Shown here: positions 44,945 to 56,753 of the stretch, piece by piece
How the letters are laid out: every line of letters starts with the position of its first letter
How positions within the stretch are numbered: position 1 is the stretch's first letter
Assembly: GCA_016081115.2 (NCBI GenBank)
Contig: JABTTQ020001091.1
Coordinates: forward strand, 62,001 to 126,000
Source: Rehmannia glutinosa
Lineage: Eukaryota; Streptophyta; Magnoliopsida; Lamiales; Orobanchaceae
Direction: 5' to 3'
DNA: 64,000 bases
Program-made: the position numbers and the translations under genes
The notes under the pieces: generated by a model
The model's input: only the letters and a program-made list of their open reading frames with translations
Databases searched by the model: none
Told to the model about the DNA's origin: nothing

Positions 44945-47033
44945 TTTTCTGTTTGAGTTCATAGACTGTGGTGCTGTGCTTCTAGACATAAAAGGTGTCT
45001 GGAAATATTAAAATTTACATTTATTTGTGGTTCTTTTTGGCTTCTCCTAGGAAAGACTTTGATTTTTCCTTTATATCGAGGGTTTTATTTGGTGAATTAA
45101 TTAGAAGAAAAATATGAGCTGGATTTGATAAATGTTTTTTTTTTTTTGTTATTTAGTTGGTTATTAGTTGAATACCAGTTTGACAAAAAAAAAAAAATCA
45201 CTTTTGAGATGTTCCAGTAGTTGTTGTTTTTTTTTTCAATGAGACTTTGTTTATGTTTAAATAGGATTACCTAGGTTTGCATTTTGATTTTTATCTAAAA
45301 ACGTGCAATGTGTATTGTATGTATTTTTCTATTTCTGTGACAATTAATAGCGTCCCCTTTTATCGGCTTTTTTGACAAAATATTACAATTTTTTTTTATT
45401 TTTTTTACACAATTGAACCAAAAAAAATTGGTTTAATTTTTTAATCAAAAACGGATACGCAATAGCCGTTTTTGTTAAAAGTCGGCTTTGAAGAAGCCGT
45501 TTCCTGCAAAAGATTTTTTTGTTTTTTATAAATTAAAAACGTTAACTACATCACCGATTTTAATTTTGAATTTTTTTTTAAAAATTAACGATTTGATTAA
45601 CTACTTTATTAAGACATCTAATTACAAATTTTTTTATTTTAAACTAAAACCGTCAACCACCTAGCCGTTTTTAATTTGAAAAATAAAATTTAAAATTTAA
45701 AAAATTAATAATTTGATTAAGACATCTAATTAAAATTTAATTTTTTTGAATGAATGAGGACCTACATACTTGTAGGTTTGGTTCAAAGACGCCTGTCGAC
45801 TGGCTAGCCCGGATCGTGGGCTTGGGCCCCAAGGCCCATTTTTTTTTGGGACCAAAATCCTTTAGAATTAATTAATTAATTAACTTTTACTAATTAATTA
45901 TAGAGTTTCCAACTAAAAAGTATTCGCATATGAGCACGGGCACCTGATACGCATGTTCGCTGTAAAGATGTCTTTCCGTACGGGCACCTAATGCCTATAT
46001 ATATCTGACCCTTGCAGATGAAATAAGACACGAAAAACACAAGATAATAATCGAGTCATTTGCATATCACCGTTTTAAAAATTAACGAGTTGACTCGATT
46101 AAATGGTGGTGACGAGTTTTTTTCCCTCCAAATCTCTTTCCATGTTAGCATTTTATTTCCACCGTGTCAAGGATGGTGAGAAATCCCCAAAATTTCAGGT
46201 CACGTGTTTATCACGTGACGAATTCCGACGAAAATTCTAATCGGTGGTGGGATTTGTCCTCAAATTGATATAATTTATAAATTACAGGGTGTTTTTGAAA
46301 AAGTAAAATCGAGTAGGACTAGTTTTGATATAATTTATAAATTACATGGTGTTTTTGAAAAAGTAAAATCGAGTGGGACTAGTTTTGACACCCCCAAAGT
46401 TATGGGACCAAAGTTGCAATTTTCTCGGAATTTTTGGTCGAGTTTTAATTTTACCCAATTCAAGAATTCATATGGCTAATTACATATGAAATCTCGTGTT
46501 CATATGCTGCAGAAAGGTCTGCAAAAGTGTTAACATGATGAAGATATCTTTGGAATTTGAGAAGAAAACCAAATATCCCCCAACTTTTTGAATCACGCTT
46601 TATTAAAAGATTTCATATAACACTATTGAACCGAATTATATTGCATAAAATAATGCTTCTCAGTTCTCATCCTCTCACCAATTTGCTAATTACTTCAAAT
46701 TCAGACAAATCCATTTTTTGTCTCTTGGTCCAATCAAAAAGGAGTTTTACACCTCAAAAATTGAAGTATTGGACTATGTGATATATGCATCTCTTTTTAG
46801 CTTTCCGCTTTCCGGTTTTAGACTTTTGCTCCATGAAATCATTTTCAGACATTCATTTATACAAATTGGGTCTTGACAAGATTTCCAACTAAAGCAACTC
46901 TCATATGCGTAATTTTCTATATGTGAGTATGTGACTATCATTTTTGCTAGATATTATAAGATTCACACAAAGAAAACAAATGTCGTGCTTGCGAATCTTT
47001 CAGGTTGGACCCGCCATATTTCGGGTCTGGAAA
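44945..47033. other. AT-rich spacer, no gene seen
   Basis: Contains T-tracts, an (AATT)n patch near 45868-45900 and repeated AAAACGG/AAGCCG words (45440-45670). A 60-bp tandem duplication is listed separately. Confidence 0.4.
46261..46380. repeat. 60-bp tandem duplication
   Basis: 46261-46320 and 46321-46380 differ at only a few positions (ATAATTTATAAATTACA, GTGTTTTTGAAAAAGTAAAA). Confidence 0.95.
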
Positions 47034-47042
47034 GGTGGCAGA

Positions 47043-47233
47043 TAAGGGCGGAGCCAGGACGCTTTACCAGGGTGGGCCGATACACAAAAATGCGGTGGGC
47101 CGGATAGAAAATCCAAGAAAAATTAATACAAATTATAACTAATTTTTTTTTTTTTAAAAAAATCCTCACTAAATTTTTTTTTTTTTTTTAAAAAAAGGGT
47201 GGGCGGGGCGAGGCCAGCCCTGCCTCCACCAGT
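47043..47233. mobile_element. Small 191-bp insertion with 9-bp flanking repeat
   Basis: GGCGGAGCCAGGACGC on the left and GGCCAGCCCTGCCTCCACC on the right are roughly inverted. GGTGGCAGA flanks both sides (47034-47042 and 47234-47242). A/T tracts fill the centre. Class not certain. Confidence 0.5.
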
Positions 47234-47603
47234 GGTGGCAGACTCAGGTCTAATATTTTCTTAATGTAACGATTCTCGTATTTAGCCAAATCAGTCCTAC
47301 CTCGTTGTCATCCCTACACACATAAATAGTTATTCTAAAACATCAAAACCATGGGATAATTTCATTTTTCATACCCAATCTATACCCTAATTTCACTTTT
47401 GATACCCCTGTTTTCAACCTAATCAAGATTGGTACCTAATGTTCACAAAATTAATCATATTTGGTACCTTTCCGTTAACTCTCCGTTAATTTTAATGATT
47501 TAACTGTTATAAAGTTTCCTTTTTAGAACAACTTTTCAATTTGATCTACCAAATGTTTTATGAATAATCTCTTCCAGTACCCATACTTTTTTACGCTACA
47601 ATA

Positions 47604-48400
47604 ATGGAAATAGTTCATTACGACCATATCGGGCCCAACATGCTTAGTAAAATTAATAGATCCCTTAAAATTCATACCTCTTTTGACCGAAACACCGCCG
47701 GGTTGGTTCGCAACGCCACCAGTCGGATAACTTGCAGATCATCTTCCCTGAGGGTGAGGTTGAACAGTGAGGAGTTGTTTGTCAAACGATCTTTCTTTGC
47801 TGGTTCAGGAGCTGCTTGATAAAATACAGTTCAAAATATCCCCTCGGCCAAGTGTGGATTATTGGCCCAGGTCTAAACCGCTTCCCCAATCCATTTCGGT
47901 AATTTTGAAATTTACGGGAATCCTGGTGACACGGTATAGATTGAAGCTAAAGCTCCAAAAGTATACCATTCATGTACTTCATTTGGATGACTTCCTGGTT
48001 CCATCAAACTCGGGATACTTGCCGAGATATCAACCATTGTTTTCCTGGGTTAATACTTGTCTTGTAACTAGTTTCTCCCATTGCTGTGATATACTGCATA
48101 GGAGAAATCTTATTCTCGTCGGCTTGAACCTTAGATTTGCACATGTCTCGTGGCCTAAGATTCAACTCTCCTCTTTTACCCCGAGAGGTGCTCGGTTGAC
48201 TTGAAGACTCGGGTTGTGACAGGAGCTTCAACATTAAATTCTGATTTGTACACCCTCGGGGGATGCATCACCGCAACACTTGTGATTATGGTACTTGAAT
48301 CCATAACCTCCGGGTTAGAGCCCGTACTCTCTCTCGGCCCTTTTTGCAAGTAGGAGATGCGGCTGGAAGAGAGGCCCTTGCGATGTCTTAAGAACAATTG
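47604..48400 (-). pseudogene. Pararetrovirus region after RNase H, possible translational transactivator remnant
   Basis: Short minus-strand frames such as 48397-48176 and 48234-48004 follow RNase H where caulimovirids with this layout carry a transactivator/inclusion-body gene. The family could not be verified by eye. Confidence 0.3.
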
Positions 48401-48559
48401 TCCTTGAGCGAACTGGCATGCTCGTATTTGACTAGAAACGGTTTACAGTCGACTGTTGAAGTCGTCCGGCAAACTTCGCATTGAGACATAACGTCCCAAA
48501 ATCTCGTTCTAGACTCTCCAGGTTTTCCCTGAGATGTCTTACTCGTTTAAGGACTCCAA

Positions 48560-49000
48560 ATCACAAGAACGCGTCCTTCCATCTCGTGTCAAGAAATGCA
48601 AGAATATTTTCATGAGATTTTATAATGACAATATCATAATCATAATATTGACATTGACTTGCCATCTAAAGTAATCGAGCCTTTTCTGGTTTTGATTCAA
48701 TTTTGTTTTTCGAGAAAAGCCTTGACACTTGAATTATCAATTTTTAAAGTAAACTTTTTAGCCATAAAAATAGAGGCCATTTTTTAAAAGTCTTTACATT
48801 TGCAAAGAATTCTTTCTCGTTAATATGCCACCGAAGTTGCTTCACTAGGGGTGAATAAAACCGCAATATCTGCATGGCACTTCTTCATTTGGTGTGACCT
48901 TAGTAAGGCTGCGCCACCAATCATCACTAGCATCGTGTAAAGAACTAGTTCATCCTCGTCTTGGGAATCGCAAGTTTTGGAAGCTTTTTACAAACTTCTT
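48560..49000 (-). pseudogene. Pararetrovirus RNase H remnant
   Basis: Follows the RT connection region; an Asp-containing D-A-S-D segment followed by W-W-G and later T-P-S-E-A can be read across two frames near 48970-48820. It is broken by frameshifts and a stop. Confidence 0.6.
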
Positions 49001-49261
49001 TAAGTTGCTTAATTCTTCTTGATGTTCATCTTCCCATTTGAATCTTTGCATCTTTTTTTTTTTTTAAGTAATGGGCTAAACACCTTCCTCGTAGTATGCT
49101 AGATTGTTAATAAACATTCCCAAAATTAACAACTCGAGAAAACTCAAGCCGCTTTGTCTTTTAGTGTATCCGGGAAATCCCTGTATTTTTTCCACAATAT
49201 GATTCGTAGAATAATTCCAGATTCATCGATTTCAATTAGGAATTCAATCTGTCTTGTCGCA

Positions 49262-49680
49262 TTACCGTCTTCTTCTCCAAAGCACTAATCCTTCTTTGTG
49301 ACAAACATCCGAAAATATCTCCAAATGTTTGAGATGCTCCTTCATGTTCTTTGATGCGATTAGGATGTCGTCGATATACACGAACATGAAACTGAAATAA
49401 TCTTTGAAAAGATTATCCATCTTTCTTTGATATATCGGGGGTGCGTTAGCCAATCCCATAGGCATCACGTTCCAAATATAGTGTCCCCTGTGGTGTAGAG
49501 AAAAGCGTAAACTTCTTACTTTCTTCCTCCATCTTAATGCGGTAGAATCCGGACTTGCAATCGAACTTTGAGAATATCTTGGCACCTTTGATCTGATTAA
49601 CGGATGTTCTCTCGCTTGGGATATAGTATCCGTCGAACTCCAAAATGTTATTAATCCCTTTGTAATTAATAACAAGTCTC
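49262..49680 (-). pseudogene. Pararetrovirus reverse transcriptase fragment
   Basis: Two overlapping frames (49675-49262 and 49643-49446) carry the RT palm with F-V-Y-I-D-D-I-L near 49385-49360 and the upstream M-P-M-G-L-A-N-A-P motif. The connection region continues to about 49080 in shifted frames. Not intact. Confidence 0.85.
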
Positions 49681-50186
49681 GCTTTCCTCTTTTGATTTCT
49701 CCATGGTTTCGACTAAGAATCTGGATACATTGTATGGAGAAACTCCTGGTGAAATTAACTTAAGGTCAAGATGTTCCTTAAGTATCTTTTTGCATATCCT
49801 TACGATCTTCCTGGTTCATAAGGATTGGTTTGAATCTTACGAACTCGTACTCCTTTCCAGGTTTAACCTTTAAGGAAGCTTTAAGCTCGTTCTTATCCAC
49901 CAAGCCAAAGGATCTTCATTGTAATTCCTTTGGATCTTCTTGATGTCCTCGAGTGATATTTGTTCCTCTATGGTTACATCACTCTGTGGATTCTCCATTA
50001 GACTCATCCATAATTCCCGCAATGGCTTCACGGAGTAACTCGTTCTTCACTTGCACTCTGAATGAATACAAGTTGTTATCCCATATCTTTTGATCCTTCA
50101 ATCGAACCAAATTGTCTATAGGATAATAATGCTTCACCAAATTTTCTTCGATCCGCCATTTTTGGATTGCGAAGTGTTTGGCTTCA

Positions 50187-50800
50187 TCACCACGCTTCTT
50201 TGCGAAAATTAATGGGCATTTTTACGTAAAATGCTTCCATGATCTCACGGACAATAATCTTATGATCACATAAGGTTGTGAAAATAAGTCTTCTTGTCTC
50301 GTTCTCTTGTGTGAACCGCTTGAATGTTTGTAGGAAATTATTTCCTAGCAAAATATCTGCACTTTGTATCATGGAAATAGATTGGTGGCGTCTTTACTTT
50401 GTACCATGGGAAGTCTTGCCGCTCCTCCGATCATTATTTCGCTTGTTTAATTCTCTGTTAAGGATAAGAATCCTTTTAGAGAAATCTCTTCTCGCAATGG
50501 TGGTAAATCTTCTCAATTTCTTTAGGAAAAACATCCGGCTTTGGTACATATTCCGACACTGAATCAATATAGGCGGCGAAATACTCGGCCTTGTATTCAT
50601 CATATAACATTCGATAGAAATGTATATGGAGAATGGACTAGTGGTCATCGATTACGTATCTTTTATTAGCCACTGTGAACTCCATTCCGTCTTGTAATCT
50701 TTCCCAAGGTTTATGTTCTCAAGAAATTCAATTCCCAGTATTAATTGTTCGGGACCTTTCCGCAACTCTGTGATAGTAAGCTCAATTTCTCCTATCTTGA
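50187..50800 (-). pseudogene. Pararetrovirus aspartic protease region
   Basis: Near 50560 an A-Y-I-D-S stretch sits where D-[ST]-G is expected but reads D-S-V. Near 50370-50340 there is S-A-D-I-L-L-G-N-N-F-L, the typical second protease motif. Frames are broken between them. Confidence 0.55.
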
Positions 50801-51031
50801 GGCTTCCTTGATACCTTCCAACGATTGGTTGTTGGAGATAATATAAAACATCACAAGGAAAGATGTTATCCTTTTGAGTGATGTCGAATATTACTTCAAC
50901 CTCTCGCCATCATCGGACATTTCAGCTCTCTGTTTGTTTTAAAAACATCGGGGATGCTTATTTGAATAATACTTGGTCTCCTTTCTTCCCCCAGCTACTA
51001 CTCACCATTCTGTCTTCTTTGGAAAGACATC

Positions 51032-51634
51032 CTACAGGCTCAACTCGAGACTCAGGCTTTTGTTGAAGACTGGTTGATCTTGAATTATCATATCAATCTC
51101 CTTAATAGTTGGAGATTCAATGATTTTCAGTAACACCACCCTGGCAAAGTCCTCAAAGATTCTTGGGACTTCAATAAATTCCTTTCTCAAGAATACTTCG
51201 GAATGATGGGTATTCGAGAGAGCATAGGAAATCTTGTATGTGATCGAGTAAGGCCTGTTTCCTTCTTTCATCAAATCGACTCTTTTGATATCTTGATGAA
51301 GGGTTAGGACTCTACTGAAGTCTCGATCTCCCAAATTGTATGCAATTCTAGGATAGACATTAAATGACAATTTCCCCGCATACAAATTTCTCAGAATCGC
51401 TCCAAGGCATGAATCCTTGAGATGCGAGATTCGCTTGTCAAAGACAGCAAGATTAAGAGGCGAATCTATTCCTTCTTTGAATGTTGCTTTTATAATTACT
51501 CTTATGGCTCCGATATGAATCCATGAGAGTGTATTTGCAACTTCTCTTTTAACTTTGCTTTTGATCTCTTGTATTTCTCTAATAGGGACCAACTGCATCT
51601 CGATCGGTTCAGGTAAACTCCATTGGAATGGCAA
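51032..51634 (-). pseudogene. Pararetrovirus 30K-superfamily movement protein
   Basis: A continuous 200-residue frame. Visible hallmarks are I-H-I-G-A-I near residue 40, the G-I-D-S-P block, L-G-A-I-L-R-N-L-Y-A-G-K, the L-M-K-E-G segment and a Y-A-L-S-N-T-H-H-S motif. These are characteristic of caulimovirid cell-to-cell movement proteins, which form or modify plasmodesmal tubules. Longest surviving viral frame, but the upstream and downstream polyprotein is shifted. Confidence 0.85.
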
Positions 51635-51766
51635 ATTCTCCGGTTGTTACCCTGTGGATAATTTGGTGTTTTCTATTACGAAAACCAATCTTATCCAAAG
51701 CTTTTTCCATTGCTCCAATTGTAAATCCATCATAGATTTGAAGCTTTGGATCTTCCTTCATAATTC

Positions 51767-52111
51767 TCATAAGAGTCTTATGAGATACCGTAGTATGAGA
51801 GATGAATCCGACATATCCTCCCGTTGTCGTCTGTTGAAGAATTTCTTCTTCACTCGATTGAATCTGGATTCACTTCCATCATCAGAATAGATCTCTTCTT
51901 CATAGATGCTTTCATCCGAGGGAATATCCTCAAATTGATACACATGTATTAAATCCACGATAATAGACAACTTCTTCGATTTGGTGTGGCCTCGAACTGT
52001 CGACTCCTCATTTTTGATTGTCTGCGGGCAATCCGTTGAGAGATATACCCTCTTGCTCGCATGTCCAGCAATTACAGTCTTTGAAACTTTCATTAGCTCT
52101 AGTGTGAGCAC
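51767..52111 (-). pseudogene. Pararetrovirus zinc knuckle and acidic linker
   Basis: Near 52075-52030 the cysteines of a C-W-x-C ... D-C-P knuckle are visible, but a frameshift falls inside the motif and the His is not seen. Downstream residues are acidic (S-D-E-S-I-Y-E-E-E) before the movement protein. The knuckle is expected at the C-terminus of the coat protein. Confidence 0.6.
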
Positions 52112-52149
52112 GCCTGAAAGTTCTTCTCCTGGATTTCTGCTGGTACTTG

Positions 52150-53995
52150 CTTGATTAGAACTCGATGATGAGGATCTACTCCTGCTTGGTCTTTGGTCTT
52201 TGCCACGATTTATAACCCGGGCGTTTTGTTTTGACTGAACCTTTCAGGTCTCCATGAAGACCTTCTCTTCTTGCTGCTTCCTCGGCGGTATGGGTGGCTT
52301 CGCTCATTCTTCCTTTTGTGCCGCCTTGGTTGACCTCCCACAACTGTTGGGATATCATTATCCACGCAACATAGAAGGCTTTGTTAATTCCTCTTAATCT
52401 CTTGTAATTCTGTGCGGAGCCGCTTGATAGCACCATTCGGATAACTTGGCCTTTAGGAAAGACATTTTTTCGGCCACATTTCTCTTGGCTCCACCCTTGT
52501 ATTCACGATAAGCATTTCTCTCCGGGGGACTCGGAATCTTGGCAAAGAATAGCTATGCGCTTCTTTTTCCTCAATCTTGGATTTCCACGGTATTCGGTGA
52601 ACAACTTGATATATTCGTCAATATGACAAATATCCGAATAACTTCAAGGCTATAGAGGCTTGTTTATATTTCTTTCTTTTTCATCCTCTAATCCTCGAAA
52701 TAACCCGTCTTGCCGATGAATTGGATTTTGAATAGTTTTGCCATACCATCGACAATTCCTTTAAGTGATTCCCCTAATGTGACCGAACTTTTCGTACTAG
52801 CATCTGTCATATCCCAGGCAATCTTCACCGATCCTTCAAGACTCATTTCAAGGAGTAAAATGAATGAATCCTTTGTAAGATCGAGGGTTCTGCGAGAAAT
52901 TCTCATAGTCAAGCCCATTCATCAATGAGAACTTCTCTTTTTAAAATGCGGGATGTCAGATTTAACATCAACCCATACGGATGTATTGGGTCGAGTGCGA
53001 TCTTCCATAAGGCGTCGATAAACATTCGGCCTTCCGGTAGGTTATGCAGTTCCATGCAAAGAGGTTTCGACCTCCTGTCCCCCGAAAGTGGATCACCCGG
53101 TCGTGAAATCCCAAAGATGTGGCATCTCTCGTCCCGAGCTCCATGATGTGAACCCGCACTTTCTTCGACGTTAGGATTAAGCTGGTGGCGGTGGTGGAAG
53201 AATTGGTCTACCTTGTGGGTCATAGGTAACCAAAGCGATTCTCACTGCGTTCATCTTTAAATCTACAATACCTAATCTGCGAAGGATTCGCCGGGTCATG
53301 TAGATCTTTAAGATTCATCTTTTCAATATCCATCTTTTTTAATTTTTGATGGATTTTCCTTTGATTAAAGCAATGAGCTTTTCCTCATCCGTCATTTTCC
53401 GTATGACTTGGTTGGTTTCCTTTTGGTGTAAATAAGGTACCGCCCCAAAATCAATCGTTTCCTTCCTAGGATGAACTTGGCCTTGTCCTCCAGGTTCTTG
53501 ACTCGTTTTTGAATATCATGAAGGAGTTCAAGAGTTTCTTCGATATTTCACCATCGTCTCCATCCAGTTCGGATCGATGAACTTGCCGGTAGATGAATAT
53601 GGCGGTTGCCATAAGTCGCACCGTCTTTCGGATTTCTCTAAGATCTTGGAGATCTTAGATTTGTCTGGAATTATCTCGTTCCACTCTCGGTACTCCATCG
53701 GGAATCATTGTTCGATGGGAATTTTCATGAACCGTTTCTTGAAGGTTCATCAAGTGAATATATAGGTGCGGTTAAGCATCCGTAATCGCTTATAATATTC
53801 GCTCGCATTTTGCATTGCGCTTAAGGTTTAAAGTCGGCTCCCCGCTCCTTTTCTTCATGTTGGTATTCCTATATGAAACCTGGTCAAGGTGTTCTTGTGC
53901 ATACATCGTCAATATTTGACGATATGTCTGTAAGGGTACATCTCGGACATCGGTCAGGATCCATAATCTCGGAGTAATTTCTCTCACCAATTGTT
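52150..53995 (-). pseudogene. Pararetrovirus leader and putative coat-protein region
   Basis: Several short frames (53990-53790, 53223-52909, 52918-52688, 52436-52176) run in the viral sense between primer site and zinc knuckle. Assignment to coat protein rests mainly on position plus the following knuckle; the sequence is too broken to recognise directly. Confidence 0.45.
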
Positions 53996-54041
53996 AATTA
54001 CATAAATATAATAAATTTAACTAAAAGTTCTTAATAAACCT

Positions 54042-54054
54042 GCCTCTGATACCA
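54042..54054 (-). other. Viral tRNA-Met primer-binding site
   Basis: Minus strand TGGTATCAGAGGC; the first 11 bases match the complement of initiator tRNA-Met, the conventional start of caulimovirid genomes, and it is correctly placed upstream of the viral coding region. Confidence 0.85.
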
Positions 54055-54362
54055 TTTTCGTGGACCAAAGTTAAAGAGTTGGAGTACTGAAAAGATCAGG
54101 TCCTTTGAATAAACATTGAAATATCTAGGGACCAAATTTGATAAACCAGTAAATATAGGGTACCAAAAATGATACATTTGAAAGTTTGGAAAACCTTCTA
54201 CAACCAGTCAACCGGTCATTTTTAACAGTTATTTAACGGCAGATATCCGAATTGATTAAAACTCAAAACATTGGGTAAAAAGCGATTAAACCGAAACCAG
54301 GATCAAAACTGAAAACTAGGTATAATTGAGGTACTAAAACTGAAAATAACCCTCAAAACCAT

Positions 54363-54944
54363 GTAAGGGAGTCCGTAATTTTAATTTCGAGGGTTGAGAT
54401 TGGATTATTTTTTCTAAGAATAATAGACAGAGATACTTTCGACCAATATATAAGACAATTTTATAATTTTAAAAGAATAAATTCAATTTTCTTATATATA
54501 GTATAGACTTTTATAGACTTGAGAGACCTGCGTCACGCAACCCTGTGCCAACCCTATTAATAAAGTCCAACCTCATCCAATGGACTACTTGGTTAATTAA
54601 TACAAAAGTCACACGCACGTGCGGTGCAATTATTCGCACGTGTGAACACAATGGCTAAGATATAGACTGCTTGCTTATGCATAAATGCATAATAGACTGC
54701 CCATAGTCTATCTTTGACTTAATCTCCATTTTTTTTCTCCCTTCAGTAGTATCAATTTTCCCAAAGCAAAATAAAGAAAAAGGGAACTTTTTGAAATATG
54801 TGACATAGTGCCTTAAGTTTGTGGTCATTGACTTAAAGATTGTGACCCTTAGAATATTCTGTTTGAATTTTTGGTTCAATGTAGCTCAGCAGCTGACTCG
54901 TGTGACAACGGACAATACACCAAGTTGGTCTTATAATAATTTCA
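54363..54944. other. AT-rich spacer, no gene seen
   Basis: No coding or repeat structure recognised. Confidence 0.4.
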
Positions 54945-55232
54945 GGGATAATTATAAAACCTACCCCTTGAAGTTGAGGTAATTACAATAAAACTAGAAA
55001 AAAATTCAAAATCACAAAGTTACCCTCAGATTTGATTATATCTTAAGTTTAAGGATTAACTGTAATACTTCCGTAAATGTAAGGGGGGGCTTTTGAAAAA
55101 AAAAATCGTATAAAGGGAAAAAATGTAAGGCAGAGTCAAGCCTCAATTGATTTTTTTGTAGTTTTAAAACTTCTCTAGTTTTTATGATTATCTCAAACCG
55201 CAGGATACTTTTTGTAATTATGATTTTTCTAA
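54945..55232. mobile_element. MITE of the GGG..AATTACA family
   Basis: Starts GGGATAATTATAAAACCTAC and ends TACTTTTTGTAATTATGA, with the internal TTTGATTATATCTTAAGTTT block shared with 35883-36169. TSD not exact. Confidence 0.6.
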
Positions 55233-55559
55233 GTTCATTTGTTTATTAAAATGCTTTTCTTTCTCTATGATTTGCTAGTTAGTACAATAAATATATTGTT
55301 CGAAGAGTTCATATCATGGGTTTGTTATATATATAGCAATAAGTTAGAAATTGGATTTATATTGGCCGATCTGATCGATTCGATCACGAATAGATAGATG
55401 GGCGATCCTATCTAATTAGCCATTTTAATTAGTCATTCAAATGAAAAGAAATAGACCTTTTTTAAAACATTTAGCAAATAGCTACTCATCATAGCATTTA
55501 CATTGACAAAAAATATCTTTGAATTTGAGATGGATATATGTAATTGGTTACTCCCAAAA
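55233..55559. other. AT-rich spacer left of the Tat element
   Basis: No gene; the left border of the gypsy LTR was not exactly placed. Confidence 0.35.
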
Positions 55560-56600
55560 ATTACTTCTCCCCGCCGATCACCTTCCCAGACGCAAACCAC
55601 CACGACACTGCACAGGGGTAGGAGGGTGCTCGGCTGCTTGCCCTCTCCGATGCTTAAGTCAGTATTTTAGAAGGAAAACAAAGGCTAGAGAGAAAAAAAA
55701 GCAATGTAACAGTAAAAATGGGATTAGGTTAGAATGAACTGGGCTTGGGCCTTTATACCTTAGCTCGGATTAGGGTTTCCGTAAAATCCGGGATTCCGTT
55801 ACGATTTGGTGTCGAGTCATCATTAGATTAGGATCGGATCTCATTAAAAACCCTAATTTTATGCTGTAATATCGAGCTCGATCTCTCGAACACGTCGGCC
55901 CTTTGTGTTGATGCAAAACCCTTTTAGGTCTTCCAAGGCATCAATCTCATACATCTCATAGCCGAATCGACCTCTTCTTCAAGTCATGTTAAACTTTAAC
56001 ACGTCCACAACAGGTCGGCTCAACACTGGCGACTCTTCACGGATCGGCTCAATATAACAATTTGAACTTGGGCAGCTCGACAGTGACCCCGAGTTGATAA
56101 GCCCTATACCAATCTCTCTATAAGCCTCCACGGATCGGCCCATTATTTAACGCTTAATGAGACCATCCTAAGGCTATGGGCCTCATCATTTCGGTCCGAT
56201 GTCCGATATCACCAGGTCGGCCAAACACTCCTGGACTATCGGTCGGTCAATGTCCTGGGCTATCAGTCGGCCCATACCATCATTTGCCCTTATCAATTCC
56301 TCCCTGACTATGGGTTGGTCTCCGCACTCAACCATAGTTGCTCATAGCCGAATCGACCTAACATTTAGGGTTTGTGCTTTTCAACTTTCCCGCCGACTCT
56401 TGGCTTTTCAAATTCTGCCGCCCTTTGGCCTTTCAAGTACGACGCGGATTTGATTGATGAGACATCATTTCGGCTTCCCCGACGCCTCGTAGACCGTCCA
56501 ATCATCTTCTCGAAAATCGAGGCACCCCTTGTCTTCTTTTCTCCCTTATAAAAGCCATCTTCCTCCTCCATTTTTCACTTTCCCACATTTCAAATTTCAG
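55560..56600 (-). repeat. Probable 3' LTR region of the Tat element
   Basis: GC-richer text with CTCCGATGCTTAAGTCAGTA near 55640 and many TCGGCC motifs, positioned after pol. A second LTR is not in the window, so boundaries are approximate. Confidence 0.4.
56545..56555 (+). promoter_or_regulatory. TATA box for the antisense ORF
   Basis: CCTTATAAAAG lies about 170 nt upstream of a CAG|GTAAGTAA splice donor at 56711-56712 and about 200 nt before the antisense ATG, facing the plus strand. Confidence 0.45.
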
Positions 56601-56753
56601 AGCGTTTTTCCAAAGACACTCTTCTTCTCTCGTGAAATTCTCCAGGCTCGATAGGCTTCAAAAGTTCCACATCCGGACTACTTTCTTCCTTCAACCTCAT
56701 ATTTATATCCAGGTAAGTAACCCTTTCTTTTCCAGTTTTTCTTTTCTTTTAAT

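Larger units (their letters stand above)
47604..54054 (-). pseudogene. Endogenous pararetrovirus (Caulimoviridae-like), degraded
   Basis: On the minus strand, in order: a tRNA-Met primer site (54054-54042), a putative coat-protein region, a zinc knuckle, a 30K movement protein, an aspartic protease, RT with YIDD, RNase H, and about 1 kb of further viral-looking sequence. A movement protein joined to RT is diagnostic of caulimovirids and excludes an ordinary Ty3/gypsy element. There are no LTRs. Frame changes separate every domain, so no intact viral gene remains as read. The coat-then-movement order is the one I know from cavemo- and solendoviruses. Confidence 0.85.
47353..54352. mobile_element. 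TIR transposon enclosing an endogenous pararetrovirus, 10-bp TSD
   Basis: The left arm GGGATAATTTCATTTTTCAT and the right arm in reverse GGGTTATTTTCAGTTTTAGT remain alignable for about 80 bp. The direct repeat TCAAAACCAT flanks it (47343-47352 and 54353-54362). The terminal sequence and TSD length fit the MULE-like elements elsewhere in the window. The 6.4 kb between the arms is a viral genome fragment, so either the virus integrated into a MITE or the element later moved with viral cargo. Confidence 0.7.

Noticed and set aside
47767..48204. 145-codon plus-strand frame
   Set aside because: Antisense to the viral remnant and without a recognisable domain; treated as chance.
47604..54054. Ordinary Ty3/gypsy element
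   Set aside because: RT alone would allow this, but the 30K movement protein, the absence of LTRs and the tRNA-Met site at the start of a single viral-sense unit point to a pararetrovirus.
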